A DNA stretch of 64,000 nt from Saururus chinensis. Taxonomy: Eukaryota > Streptophyta > Magnoliopsida > Piperales > Saururaceae. The position numbers were made by a program, and so were the translations under genes. The stretch lies in assembly GCA_035235625.1 (NCBI GenBank), contig CP141146.1, positions 12,084,501 through 12,148,500 of the forward strand. Reading direction: 5' to 3'. This document shows, in pieces, positions 33,877-45,314 of the stretch (the first letter of the stretch is position 1; every line of letters begins with the position of its first letter). The notes under the pieces are model-generated. The model saw nothing but the letters and a program-made list of their open reading frames with translations. It was not told the DNA's origin and made no database searches.

Positions 33877-34771
33877 GTCAAACACCTCCTAGCCACCATT
33901 TTCTCCTCTACCAGGCAAATGGGAGGTTGGCTAGGATAGGCTATGTCATGCCACGCAAGGCCAACCTTGGCTAGTTCCTAGAAATAGCACAATCATGAGA
34001 ATATATAACATGATTGAGTTATTTCATGATTTGTGTTTTTCTATGGAAAGAGGCATAGTTGGCATTTAATGGTGGCAGGGCACCGGTTTGGTGATGCAAG
34101 CGACAACATGCAGCAAAGCTTCCATAAGGTTCAAAAATAAAACAATTGTGAAGTTTCAATGAAACAACACAATTATTATAGTATGAATACTTGTTAGCTC
34201 TGTTTAAAATAGTGGCAATGGCACTCCTAGTGGCTGGTGGTGGCACAACTCTAGAGGGGGTGGGAACAAGTGTGGCAGAGCTCTGATGGAGGTGCCAGTA
34301 GAAGGCGGTGCTCCAGTCCTTAGTGACATGGTGGAACCACTATATGTAGCGGCATAAGCTCCGAAGGTGTTCCGGAAATGATAACGAAATCCCAACAGTG
34401 ACAATGGAAGTAGCGAAGCCCCTAGGGGTAGCTAATAATGAGATTTTTTTTTCTAAGAGAGGGTTTTTTAGTCTTTTTGTCCAAATTTATGTCAACATTC
34501 ACCTTTTTAATAAAAAATAGAAAATACTATTACATGCACGTAATATATTTTATGTGTTTGTCTATGTAATTAACAAAAAAATAAAAACACCATTTTAGCC
34601 ACATATTGTCCATAATAATCAGCCTTTCCATTACACTCTCATGCAACATAAAATTAAAATGGTATTGTAATTGGTATAAATATTTGTGAAAGTTTGTCAT
34701 CTAGAAAAACATTAACTACATTAAACGAATCAATATTTATGTGGGTCCTAACATATGTTATTTATTGCAAG
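33877..34771. other. W block, truncated copy
   Basis: Continuation of the Z/W copy interrupted at 30898. It includes the 'cacaatcatg...catgattgag' stem-loop and the Gly-rich region, with the small ORF broken. The block is cut at about 34770 by an AT-rich fold-back element. Confidence 0.55.
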
Positions 34772-34936
34772 GTAAAATAATAAATAAAATAAAATAAAAG
34801 GTATTTGCAATGCATAGGAATGTGCATATTTGTGATACATATATAGGAATACACATCGTAAATACCTTGAGTTTGTGACACATAATCCTATACGTTACAA
34901 ATATATTTTATTTTATTTTATTTATATTATTTTAAA
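34772..34936. mobile_element. Fold-back MITE, AT-rich
   Basis: Inverted arms: the left starts GTAAAATAATAAATAAAATA; the right, reverse-complemented, starts TAAAATAATATAAATAAAAT. Homology continues inward through 'ggtatttgcaatgcatagga' versus 'atatttgtaacgtatagga'. About 165 bp, no ORF. Confidence 0.65.
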
Positions 34937-35489
34937 TATAATATATAATAAAAATTAAAAAAAATTAAATTCAGAATTTTGGCATTTTATCTAAATACCA
35001 AAACTACCCATCCATATATATTCTTCCTCCTCCCTCTACCATAGCTACTGCCACTATTATCGCCTCCATGACCACCCTTGCACTTCAACCACTACCACCT
35101 CTACCGCTGGAGCATCCTCATCATGGCCATACACTTGCTATCCACCTTGGCTAGTTCCTAGAAATAGCAAAATCATGAGAATTAAATGATTATGTTATTT
35201 CATGATTTGTGTTTTTCTATGGAAAGAGAATATGTGTGATGGCATGGCTCACTTTTGATGGTGGCATGGCATTGGTTTGGTGATGCGAGCTGCGAGATGC
35301 AACAAAGCCCCCACAAGGTTCAAAAACATAGTAATTGTGAAGTTTCATTGGAACAGTAAAATCATACTGTTGTTTTAGTTAAACAACACAATTATTTCAG
35401 TACAAATACTTTTTAGCTCTTTTTAAAGTGGTGGCAATTGTACTCCTTGGTTGGCGGTGGCGCTCAAAGTTGTTGGTGGCACAACTCTA
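34937..35489. other. Z/W remnant fused to LTR sequence
   Basis: From about 34983 this is another Z-W copy (cttcaaccactaccacctct, then the stem-loop region and 'ggcggtggcgctcaaagttg'). At about 35490 it passes directly into LTR sequence matching 60945 onward, a recombination or truncation joint. Confidence 0.5.
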
Positions 35490-36138
35490 ATAAAAGTCTA
35501 AAGTTGAGCAATGTAGTGGTTCATACTTTAGCTAGGTGTAGTTGTACTCCTGGATATGACCACCGAGTCTTAGTGAACCTTGTGTTTTTACTTTTCTTTG
35601 GTTTGGATATGAATATAAAAAATTTAAAAGTATGATTGACTTGACTTGACTTTATTTATGTTCTATTATTTTATCTATCATTATAGTTCTTGTGTTAGCT
35701 ACCCCATTAAGTACATTATTATACTTAGCATCCTTTGTAGTACAAGTGTTGTATGTAGAGATCATTTCCGACTACAGTCCGGCAGGCCTTAGTATATATG
35801 ACTTCTTTGCTGTATAGGTTTCCTTCTTCTCTGTTAGGAATGCTTTATAGGTACACAAATGTATTATTTATTTATATTATTAATCAAAATTGTGGATTGG
35901 TAATCAAGTGCCCAACATATGGTCCTGTAGTTCTTTTATTTTAATTAGATATTTAGTGATGTAAATATTATATTATTCACATGTATTCGATTGTGAAAAC
36001 AAATAATCATGCATCCAAACAATTTTCAATGATTATTACAAATGTCCAATGTCTTAATTATTCTGCTGTATTAAATTTAATATTTCTACAAAAAAATTTA
36101 AAAAGAAAATCTAAATATGTATATGTAATTTGAGGTGT
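35490..36138. repeat. Truncated gypsy-type LTR (X block, copy 3)
   Basis: Homologous to 60945-61592 and ends ...GAGGTGTGACA, followed by TTCAT. It keeps the complete LTR 3' terminus that copy 4 has partly lost (GGGGTGTGA then TTCAT). Confidence 0.65.
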
Positions 36139-37435
36139 GACATTCATATAATGCATCACTAATATATATGTGTGTATATATAGTGAATTTTCTGTAATTA
36201 TAGTCAATTAATATAGCCAATTTAGGGTAGCCAAAGAAGAGAGTTCCTATCATACTTGAATGCTTTTTTTATTCCAAGATTGCCATGTGCTTGGCTGCTC
36301 AGCAACGTTTTTCTTGCCCAAGGGCGGGGCCCAAAGTCTCCATGGTCTTCTTTATACGATCTTAGGGCCAAACTAAGGGGTGGGTGCTATACTTTAAGTA
36401 TAAGATACCAATTATAGACTAGATATTGTTACCTTGTCAACGTTTAATTCTATGTAAATATATTAGGGGACATGAGTAAGAAATGGAATCAAATTCTGTG
36501 GGCTACCAAATAGTGCACAAGAAGGTACTTGGTATTAGGATGCCAATTAATTAGCTTTTGGATGGGAAGTATTTTTAATGTATTACTCTTGCAATAAACC
36601 CAACTTAAAAAATGTATAGGAGTCCTTTATATATGAGATCGACGCTATACATACTAGCACATATTAACGTCAGTAATAATAATATTAATATTAATATTAA
36701 TATTAATATGTGCTACATGTACACCGTAAATCTCAAACATTAAATACTCATATACATTCTTTACACTAACGTTGTGAGTAGAACATTAAAAACTTTTCCC
36801 TCGGCGTGAAGTTGTGCGGGAGATACAGGAACCGGTCGCGAAGATTCCAGTTTTGAAAAAGTAGAAACGCGGCGAAAAAGTTCAAGCTTTTCCAAAGAGA
36901 AGAATCCTGTGCTTACGAACTCAGTCAGTCGTCGCTTCTGTTGGACACGGATAACATGCAGTGATGTACACGGATTTGTTGCCTTTCCTCAGTCACCAGA
37001 ACCTTATCTGGTTTGAAAGAAATGAATATTCTACTGAAAAGCAATCTCGTAGGACAAATTGCTCACCAAATCCTTATCTCGTTTTGACTCCTTATACATA
37101 TCATTTTCTTTTAGGATTTGTCATAATTCGTATTGAGTGAAATGTTTGAAGCCTTTGGTGAAGTCACAATTAGACCATGAGCACGTGATCAGTTAGCATG
37201 CACCAGTGCAAAAAAGGCCGGACTACTCTCCTTTCCATTTCTTCATATCTACCAACAACTTCCTGAATTTGTTTCACCCACTTTTTTTTACTGGATTTGC
37301 CACATCTCTGCCTTACAACCCCGTCTTTTTTAGCCATGACCTGCCCACGTAGTCAAGGAGGAGGAGGTAGTAATAGAGGAGGAAGAGAAAAAGGACAGAG
37401 TTGAAAGGATGCAGGATCAATAAAGAAGAGCGAGT
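36139..37435. other. X-block body, non-coding duplicate (copy 3)
   Basis: Matches 590-1440 and 61593-62740 with more divergence. It contains a fold-back MITE (36566-36799) and an (ATTAAT)n-type simple repeat at about 36680-36712. The Copia-type LTR part present in copies 1 and 4 is absent. Confidence 0.5.
36566..36799. mobile_element. Fold-back Mutator-type MITE
   Basis: Arms begin GGAAGTATTTTTAATGTATT on the left and, reverse-complemented on the right, GGAAAAGTTTTTAATGTTC. The centre is expanded by the (ATTAAT)n repeat. Confidence 0.6.
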
Positions 37436-40405
37436 TTATAAGACAATTTATGGATTTTAGGCCCCAAATTAGGAAGTTTGTTATATTATTTCGGGTTATA
37501 GAGTATGCAAAGACAAGTGTAACGAGTTCACGTACACAAGAAACGTATGTCTGGAGTCAAGGTTACAACATTGGGAAGCATAAATTGTAAGAAATCCGAG
37601 TTTGAAAGAGAAAGTTATTTATGTTTGAAGTTCTTTGAAGAATCTTTAGACATGTCTTTCAACCTGTGAAGGAGTACATCAATAGAACCGCCTCATGGAT
37701 GTTTCTGCACTTTAGGGGGTTTTCCTCTTATAAAAATCCTCCTCAGGCTTCCAAAATGATGCCCTAGGCCCCATAAGAGAAGTTTAGAGCCCCTTGAAAG
37801 TAATTTCAAGGAGAATCAATGGATTTTGGTGCCGAATATAAAGGGAAAACACAAATCCAAAAACAAAAAGTCGTGCATGAAAAAAGAACAGTGGAATTCG
37901 AAGTAAGATTGTCATATATCAATAATGTTTAGGTTATTATTTAAAAACATGTTAGATAGATAGAACATGAATTTTTCTAAGATTTCTGAGAAAAAAACGA
38001 ATTTAGGTTTTTAAAGTTAAACCTTGCGAAGAATTTGACACTAGAAGTTGCTAAAGGTAGTTTTAGAGGATGAGACTCCGTGAAGACACTATATAAGTGT
38101 AAAGAAACGAATATGAACTCAGAAAAATAGCATATAAAGTAATTTTCCAGTGATTTGACTGGCTCTTTGCTTGTCCAGATTGAATATGAACGGGTCCTTA
38201 ACCTACAGCACTTGAATATGCTTACCAACAATGTAGGAAAGAAATTATACGTACTTCAGAATTCACAAGATTATATATGTTCTTTGAAGGTTGCTATTAG
38301 TGTCCCCCAAAAACCAAAAATTCATAGCATTTTTTATTTTACTCTTCTGCCCCCACCCCCACATATAATTTTCTCACCTACCCTAACCTAAAAAACGTTA
38401 TTCTTTTTCTCCTTCCTTGTGGGCATTGCCACACCACCATCCGAGTCCAATCCCTCTTTCATCCTAACTCGCCTTCCCTCTCTCATCTCTTCCTCCTCTT
38501 CCTCCTCATCTAGCAAGAAAAGGCGGTGCAAACAGGCTACAACATGTCAAGGCTAAATCTAACCTAGCAGTATCCAAGGCCAAATTTGGCTTGGTCACCA
38601 TGGCCATCCACAGTCAGATCAGGTATGGTGGCCATTGTCTTGCCACCCTAGCCAGACCTAGGAGTGGTCGTGGCTAACCATTGCCACTGATATGGCCACC
38701 ATGCACCATGGCTAGGTTGGCCACCAGGCTAGGGCCACGATGCAAAGGCAGATTACGATGGAGAAGGTCATGGCCCTCATTGTTGGTCACTCCCACCATT
38801 GTCGGTGCCGACACTGGTGCCATAGCAAAAGAAGCATGTGACACCCCATATTTTTTAAATAAAAGTATAATATTTTATTTAAAATCTTCTTTTTCACCAG
38901 CAATCCACAGACATGTTGGTGCTTACATTGTTGGTAAGCATTGAAGCATCGATGGTCGCATTGGTAAATCCAAATATTTTGGTTATTTCAAAAAACGAGA
39001 TAGTTTTGCGGTTTTAAACTCTAGGGATGATTATGCTCTTTTTTTTATGAAGGTTATGCTCTATTTATATAGAGAAAATCTAGAGATTCAAATTTGGGAG
39101 AAATCTCTCATAAGTCCAAGAGAGAGTGGAGTGTTTGGGAGAGAAACTATAGAGGATTCATGGTAGAGAGAGAGTCTCATGCGAATTTTAGGTCAGATTA
39201 CACTCTTCTTCCTTAATTAATCGATTGGTTTACATGAGAATAATTTTCTTCAAATTCTTGATGAATTTGAACTTGTGCATGTTAATTTCTTTGATTATTT
39301 TAAGCATCGAAGTGCAATAATGCTGAATTTAAATTGGGATGGTTAACCATCCATTTCTGTAAATAAAGTGTGTGAAACTTCGAATTTATGAAGGTTTTAC
39401 CTCTTAATTTTGTAAACCTCCAATTTACTCTAAAATGTTAAAAATTTTAACTACAAAATAGAGTTCAAATTTGACACGTAAACAGTTTGTGTCGATCTTT
39501 ATGTACTTATTCTCCACCTATGGAAGTTGGAACCACAGGGAGATTCGCACTAAGATATGTATATTCCCTCCTGTCTAATTAACAATTACATTTGAAAAAA
39601 TAGTTGTTTTTATTAAATGGTAAAACCAGGCCACATCTAAGAGAAAGAAAAATAAACTTTCTATTTTTTGTTTTGGAGTCTAGACACTTATTTGACATTT
39701 GAAAAAATTAAGGTAATTTTATTTTTTTATATTTATTTAAAACTATTTATTTTTTTGGAGTCTATATTCAACATGAGATCAGCACATCGAAAAGACGTCG
39801 ATGGATTTTAGAAAATACTATCGACATGAGTGACATATCAGCGAACTGTCAGCATATTTTAGAAACGAGTGTTAACATGTCCAACAATGTATCAGTGATA
39901 CCGGCAGTAATGTTAAAAAAAATTAAATGCACATACGCCTTCAATGGTTATGTATGAGATTTAGTTTCTTTCCTATTGTAACTGATTTCTCAAATCCTTT
40001 GGGTGTGCAATTTGCCTTTTTTGCTCTCCTAGAAGCCAAAGAAAGAAAAAAGGAAATTAGGATATTTAAAGATCGAATTAGAGAAAAAAGAAGAAATTGA
40101 AAGAAGCCAACTCTCAAAGCGCGACTGCAATAAATCTTGGATAGGTAGGATAGTTTGGCCTCCACTATGCTAAAAGATGTTAACATGTTGAATTAGAATA
40201 ATAATTGATTCTAATAGAGGGTGAGGACCAAAAAGTCGGTCTGACTACTTAGTAATAAATAATACTATTATGATTTAGATTAATGAGAAAGAACATTTTA
40301 CTTTTTAGTTCTCTCATATATGGGATGGAATGCATAAGGGCAATGTCTACAAATGATTGTCTGTTGGCCAAGATATATAAGGGGATTTATAGTTTATAGA
40401 GGGTC
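37436..40405. other. Y block copy 3 with a 1.7-kb insertion
   Basis: 37436-37710 and 39466-40405 are Y sequence. The ~1.75 kb in between (about 37711-39465) is absent from copy 1 at 3145-3165. The insertion holds a GC-rich stretch (about 38290-38830) with a left end resembling the Mutator elements at 4802 and 7025 ('ggttgctattagtgtccccc'), and an LTR-like start TGTGACACCCCATA at 38837. No gene is recognised. Confidence 0.5.
38837..39465. repeat. 5' fragment of a gypsy-type LTR
   Basis: Begins TGTGACACCCCATATTTTTT, like the solo LTR at 59406, and shares 'acatgttggtg' and 'agcatcgatgg'-type words with it. It is cut off before any LTR 3' end. Confidence 0.45.
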
Positions 40406-41923
40406 ATTGTCTTTAGGGCTGCAAACGGGCTGGGCCTTGATGGGCCAAGGGTAGCCCAGGCCCGACCCAAAAAATTAAGCCACAAAATTAAGCCCGGCCT
40501 GGCCCGGCCTAAACTTTATTTCTAGAAAGCTGGCCCAGGCCCGACTTGTAGCCAGGCCAGGCCACAGGCTTACGGGCCAGAAGCCCTAATCCTCCTCCCA
40601 TCCCTCCGCAGCTCCTCCCATCCCTCCGCGGGTACTTTTCTAAACTTCAGATAAATCCCTCCGCCGGTGCTTTTGAGAACTTCCTTTCTAAAGGGAGGCC
40701 AGAACTGAAGAAATTCTTGTTTCCAAACAAGAAATGGCTTCTGAAGGAGTTGATTTTCTCTCTGAAATGCCCTTCAAGCTGGCCAATCCAGTAATAAAAT
40801 GGAGGATAGAGAGAACCGAAGTCCAGCTAGCTAGTTGAATTTTGAGTCAGATAGATGTTATAATGACAGAGTTTAGGTGTTCATCTCTGCTTCGAAAATT
40901 ATTTATAGAAGCTGATCCACAGCAAAATTCAGGAGTTTTGATTTCAAAATAGGTAATTTCTCCTAAAGGAGTTCAGAATGTCACTGAAACGCCCATGAAA
41001 CTGGACCAAGCCCATCGAAAGGGGGCTTGGTAATGTACACCAAAGTCCATCCAATAGATATTTGGGTCACAGAGAAATTTTAGCCACAAAATTTGTAAGT
41101 CTACTCTTAAAAGCTAATTCTCAGCTGGAAAAAGATAGAGGCAAGCCCATGTATGCTTGTTAATTTGCTTAGTGATGACTTACTCCCTTTTTTATGATTT
41201 GACTAATTAAGAAATGAAATTGTTGATTTTGCTGACATGGGTGCTGAAGGTCTCCATTCACCGAAGGCTGCAAGAAGAAAGTCAAGAAAATCCTTCAAAG
41301 CATTGAAGGGTCATTGTAACAGCAAAACGTTGGCGCGGATGCCCTAATTAAAAGGCTCAACAAGTCCAGCAAACACGCTGAGCTCTGGCCTCAAAACCTG
41401 GCCAAGAAGGACAAGAAGCAACAACCTCAAAAGTAGCCCAAAGCTTCAAACAACAAGAGCGGAAATATTTCGAATGACGAGGAGGCTAGCTTTTCCCCTT
41501 CTCCCGCTCCTCCTCCTCCTCCTCTTCCGAAGAAGAAGAAAAAGAAGAAGAAGAAGAAGAAGCAATCTGATGAGAAAATAGACGAAGGCAAAAAATCTGG
41601 TTAGGAAGCTGGTCGAGTTGGAGAGCCGGATGCCGGGAAACTGGCGAGTTGCACTTGGGGCGGCGAAGGGGGATGTGGAGACTCCGAAGTCTGAAGCACT
41701 GAAGACGGAAGCGACGAGGAGATGAATGGTTGTAACAGGCTTATTTTATGGGGCGGGCCGGGCTTTTTTTTTTTTTGGCCCATGCCCGAGCCCGGCCCGA
41801 TCTGTAACAGGTTTTCAAATCTGAGGCCCGGCCCGATCTGTTGTAAATAATTTTTGGCCCAAACCCAAATATTTATAGGCTGGGCCGAGCCCCGGCCCGT
41901 AAATTTGTAACCCTAATTGTCTT
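40406..41923. mobile_element. hAT-type element with 8-bp TSD carrying a captured gene fragment
   Basis: The element is 40414-41915 (1502 bp), flanked by perfect direct repeats ATTGTCTT (40406-40413, 41916-41923). The empty site is seen in copy 1 near 4124 ('gagggtaattgcctttgcctcc'). Ends are TAGGGCTGCAAACGGGCTGG on the left and, reverse-complemented, TAGGGTTACAAATTTACGGG on the right; both continue into subterminal GGCCCGG-rich repeats. TAGGG termini and an 8-bp duplication are diagnostic of hAT (Ac-like) elements. There is no transposase. The interior holds a HIPP fragment (41235-41604) and two related ~150-bp segments (about 40760-40920 and 40975-41090) with 'tgaaatgccc' / 'tgaaacgccc' motifs. 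Confidence 0.85.
41235..41604 (+). pseudogene. Heavy-metal-associated isoprenylated protein (HIPP) fragment
   Basis: Read with one 2-base gap at about 41262, this is the start and end of an HMA domain: TWVLKVSIH, then EGCKKKVKKILQSIEG, a deletion that removes the domain middle, then ADALIKRLNKSSKHAELWP. A Lys/Pro-rich linker typical of HIPPs follows (APPPPPLPKKKKKKKKKKK). In-frame stops and the gap that destroys the CxxC metal site make it non-functional. The sequence before TWVL looks like an intron end, so a genomic rather than cDNA copy was probably captured. No C-terminal CaaX box is visible. HIPPs bind metals and are farnesylated; this copy is a relic. Confidence 0.78.
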
Positions 41924-42817
41924 CACCTCCTTCAAATGACTTAGGAGTCTATTTATAAAGTATCACATTACAACACAATTATTTTGGCATTCTCGATAAT
42001 TATAGTAGGCTGAAAATTACCGCCACTTTAAGTCCTTATGCGATCCTAACTCTATTACATGGATAGGGAGGATCTAGGATTTAGTAAAGTTTGAGTCTTA
42101 CTTGATATTAGGTTGGAATGAAAGAAATCAAAAGTGAATTTTATGTGGTGTTACCTAATGTATTAAGTTATCCTATCTACCAAATGTACGATAATTATTG
42201 CACCTCCAAAATTTTCAGTTTTTTTCCCAATCCTAAATTCATCTCTCCATCCTCCATTACTTATCAGGTTGTCGGCGTCCTCATGTTCCCTTCATCCTAG
42301 CCTTACCATGAGCAAGATTATTTTCTTCTTGGAACCTAATGTTCAAGTGATCAAGAACATAATACCCCCTTAGTCGTAAATTAATAGCTTTATTTTATTT
42401 TTTAAATAAAATAATTTTTTAAAATTAAATGAAGCTATTAATATGAGTCGAGGGAGTATTAATTTCATAGGTTACACGTAGTATGATCATTGATGAAATT
42501 GCCCGGGAATAACACCTTTTCCAAAAGTACCTTTTTCTGACAAAAATTCATTGGCGTAATGTGGCACTGCTTGCCATTGTTTGATGGACATCTTCCTCCC
42601 TCTATCGCCCATTGATTCCAAGCTGCAGTCCTACACAACCGAACCAGGAAATATCTTAACGAAGGACTCGATGAGGTCAGTCAGGGATGAGCAACTCATA
42701 TAACCACGTTGATTTCTTTAGAAAAATGATATAAACATTTAAATTTAGATTTAGAAAGAGAAAATAATGTGAAAAATATATACTTTTCAGGACCTCCCAA
42801 TTTCCATGGAGGAGGCA
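41924..42817. other. Y block copy 3, right part
   Basis: Resumes after the hAT element and parallels 4130-4790 and 5300-5503 of copy 1. Contains the Stowaway MITE 42365-42456. No gene. Confidence 0.5.
42365..42456. mobile_element. Stowaway-like MITE (Y block copy 3)
   Basis: Starts CCCCCTTAGTCGTAAATTAA and ends ...ATATGAGTCGAGGGAG before 'tattaat'; orthologous to 4587-4690 and 23131-23236, slightly shortened. Confidence 0.55.
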
Positions 42818-43382
42818 TCAATATGTATATGACACTGGAACACCAATCGCTACTCCAGTACTGCCGTCATTCCTTCCAGCAAAAACTCTCGGCGCCACCT
42901 CTGGCATCCTTGTCGGCATCGGAATCTGCTTTGGCACCGGCATCGGCATCGGCATCGCCCACGGCTGCCCGGCATAAGTACGACCCACCATCTTGACAGC
43001 CAAGTTGACAATCCCGTTTCTCTCCCCGTCGTGCTCCCTGAGACGGTAACTCAGGTAGTGGACGAGGTGTGCAGGCACGTAGTCAGCCAGAACGTCCGAC
43101 AACGGCACACTCGCCAACCCGATCAACCTGTCCCTGGAACCCGACTTGCAGCGCACCTCCACGGCCCAGGAGGGGAAGGAAGAGGAGGATGTCGACGACG
43201 CCCGCAGCGGGATATGCAACGTCTCGTTCCAACGCGGGTAGCTGCCGCCGTCGCGATCCAGGCTGGTGGACCTTATATCATGCGAACGACGGCGTAGGCG
43301 TTCTTAGAGACAGAGCGGCCACTGATTCTGAGGTCCTCGGCGGATAGCACGGTGACTTCCAAGTACTGCGTATTCTCCATCT
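42818..43382 (-). pseudogene. C2-domain (BAP-like) gene copy 3, broken by a 10-bp deletion
   Basis: The start ATG (43382) and first 38 codons match copies 1 and 2 (MENTQYLEVTVLSAEDL, KNAYAVVRM). At about 43279/43280 ten bases present in copy 2 are missing, which shifts the frame and gives a stop two codons after VVRM. Downstream, the C2 body and tail remain open in the original frame (SLAVEVRCKSGSRD-like, then SDVLADYVPAHLVHYL, end IGVPVSYTY), with small in-frame changes such as a PMPMPMPVPKQ expansion. An open downstream frame with a single lesion suggests recent inactivation. Translation from an internal start would lack the first C2 strands. Confidence 0.85.
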
Positions 43383-45289
43383 TCTTTGCTCGACCCAGCA
43401 AGTCTCAAACTCAAGTTCTTCTCTTAGCTGAGTGGTTCAATGGAGTGTAATGGGTGCTAGTTATGGTATTTGTCTTAGTTACGACTACAGCTGTTTCCTC
43501 GAAAGGGCGAGAAGGAAACTGTCTGCTCCGTCCCCAGGAAACTCCTTACTTAAAAATTAATAATAGCACAATTTTGATTGGCCCGTGACCGTGGCCCTCT
43601 GGCAACGCAAATGTTCGTGCGGCTGTTTGGAAAATGAAAGGAAACTGTTTTCTTGAGCAATTACCATTAACCATTGAACCTGTGGAGGGGAACTTGGGAA
43701 CACTTATTTTAAGTTTTTTTCTCATTACTTTTTAATGTAATAGCTTCTCATTGTTGGTCACTAAGCCCTAGTCATCACACTAGACACTTATAAAGAAACG
43801 AAAAAATTTTCTTGTTGAATGGTTGAGAGTGCCTAGTGTTTCTGAGCCAACGGATCATGATTTGCTGGCGAATGGGGCGTTGGTGGATTTTTTGCCCCCT
43901 ACTAAAGTGGCTATGCGATCGAGATCGCATGACTAATATATGCTAGGCTCATATTAACAGGACTCTATTTTCCTAACTATGACTAATGTTCATGAACATA
44001 TTACATGGCCTCTTAACATGGTATATAGAGGTTGAATATATGTTAATGTAAAAGCCCAAGAATTTTTTAGTTTTTTTTAAGTTAAATAAGACACTTAATA
44101 TGAGGAGGGAATATTTTGTAATTGTTAGTCGGTCATCATATATGATTGATATTTTTTTCTCTATTATATGATAGATAAGTTGCACGTGACAAATTTAATA
44201 TGTATACTAGAATATTTTTGCAAAAGAGTTAGTTATTCTTACTTTTTGTAAATTATTATAGCAAGTAAAATATATGGTGTGGGTAAATATGTATATGAGT
44301 ATAAAACATATAATTTTGTAAGGGAAAAAAACTGAAGTGGCATGCCCATGATAACCGTTATACACGAATAATCAAAGAGATAGTTTTAGAACTTATAATA
44401 TTATATAATATAGTAGATAGTAGGGAGGGGATCTTAAAAAACCTACAAGCTACATTAGATTTTTCAAGTTTATCTTATACATCATCCTGATTTTTTTTTT
44501 CAACTAATCTTCTCTAATACTTTACTAAAAAATTTAATTCTTATATTCAATGATTGAATGATTCATCCACGTATGTACATTTGCAAGTATAGTTTAACTA
44601 ATATGTACAAGGCTTCCCGTAATGATGACATGGGTGATGTATTTAGCATTACGTCTTACGCGGGAGCATTGCCCTATGTAGTAGACGTGCAAGTAGTCAA
44701 CCCTAATGAACGACATATGGAGGGTCTGAATAACATTCTTGTTCCAAATAATGTGTGGATAAGATACTTGAGAAGCAACTAATTAAACAAAAGATGAGAC
44801 ATATGGAGGGTCTGAATAACATTCTTGTTCCAAATAATGTGTGGATAAGATACTTGAGAAGCAACTAATTAAACAAAAGATGAGATTCTTGAAGGACTCA
44901 ACCTCTATAGAAAAATACCAAAAGGCCACGCATATACTACTATTGTTAATTGTTGTCTCCTCTTGAATCATAGAAAATAATGGAGGCACAAAAATTAACT
45001 TATAAAGGTCATTATTATTATGGTAGCCGATTGAGCTGATGTTGCGCTGGATGGATCTCTCTTCCCATTAAGGGAATCATTTTTAAATACTCTACTATGA
45101 CAATGAGCTCAGCGTGAGAAAATCATGGGAGCCCTTTATCCATGAGATCGATGACGCACACGCTAGCACCAGTACCACAGGCACTAATGTACACTAGCGT
45201 GTGCACTAATGTGAACTAGTGTGTGCACTATCAATCTCAAATATTAAAGGTTCCTATGCATTCCTTACGCTACGCTGGGTTCATTGTTA
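43383..45289. other. Flank of C2 copy 3 and V block
   Basis: 43383-43560 resembles the upstream flanks of copies 1 and 2. 43560-44560 is unique, AT-rich and without a recognised gene. The V fragment (about 44625-44890) is open here for 50 codons from ATG 44630 (MGDVFSITSYAGALPYV...VWIRYLRSN); I do not recognise it. A fold-back MITE lies at 45074-45314. Confidence 0.5.
44712..44883. repeat. 86-bp perfect tandem duplication
   Basis: 'gacatatggagggtctgaat' begins at 44712 and again at 44798. The two 86-bp units appear identical, which points to a very recent duplication. Copies 1 and 2 have one unit. Confidence 0.92.
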
Positions 45290-45314
45290 AGGTAGAGCAT
45301 AAAAAATTCTTCCC
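45074..45314. mobile_element. Fold-back Mutator-type MITE with near-perfect TSD
   Basis: Left arm GAATCATTTTTAAATACTC; right arm, reverse-complemented, GAAGAATTTTTTATGCTC. Flanks 'cccattaag' and 'cccgttaag' agree at 8 of 9 bases. The insertion splits a Z-block sequence that is continuous in copies 1 (about 7804) and 2 (about 27070). Confidence 0.65.

Noticed and set aside
41761..41780. Poly-T tract in the hAT element as a retroposition tail
   Set aside because: It lies inside the subterminal GGCCCGG repeats of the element, and the HIPP fragment shows an intron border, so a processed retrocopy is unlikely.
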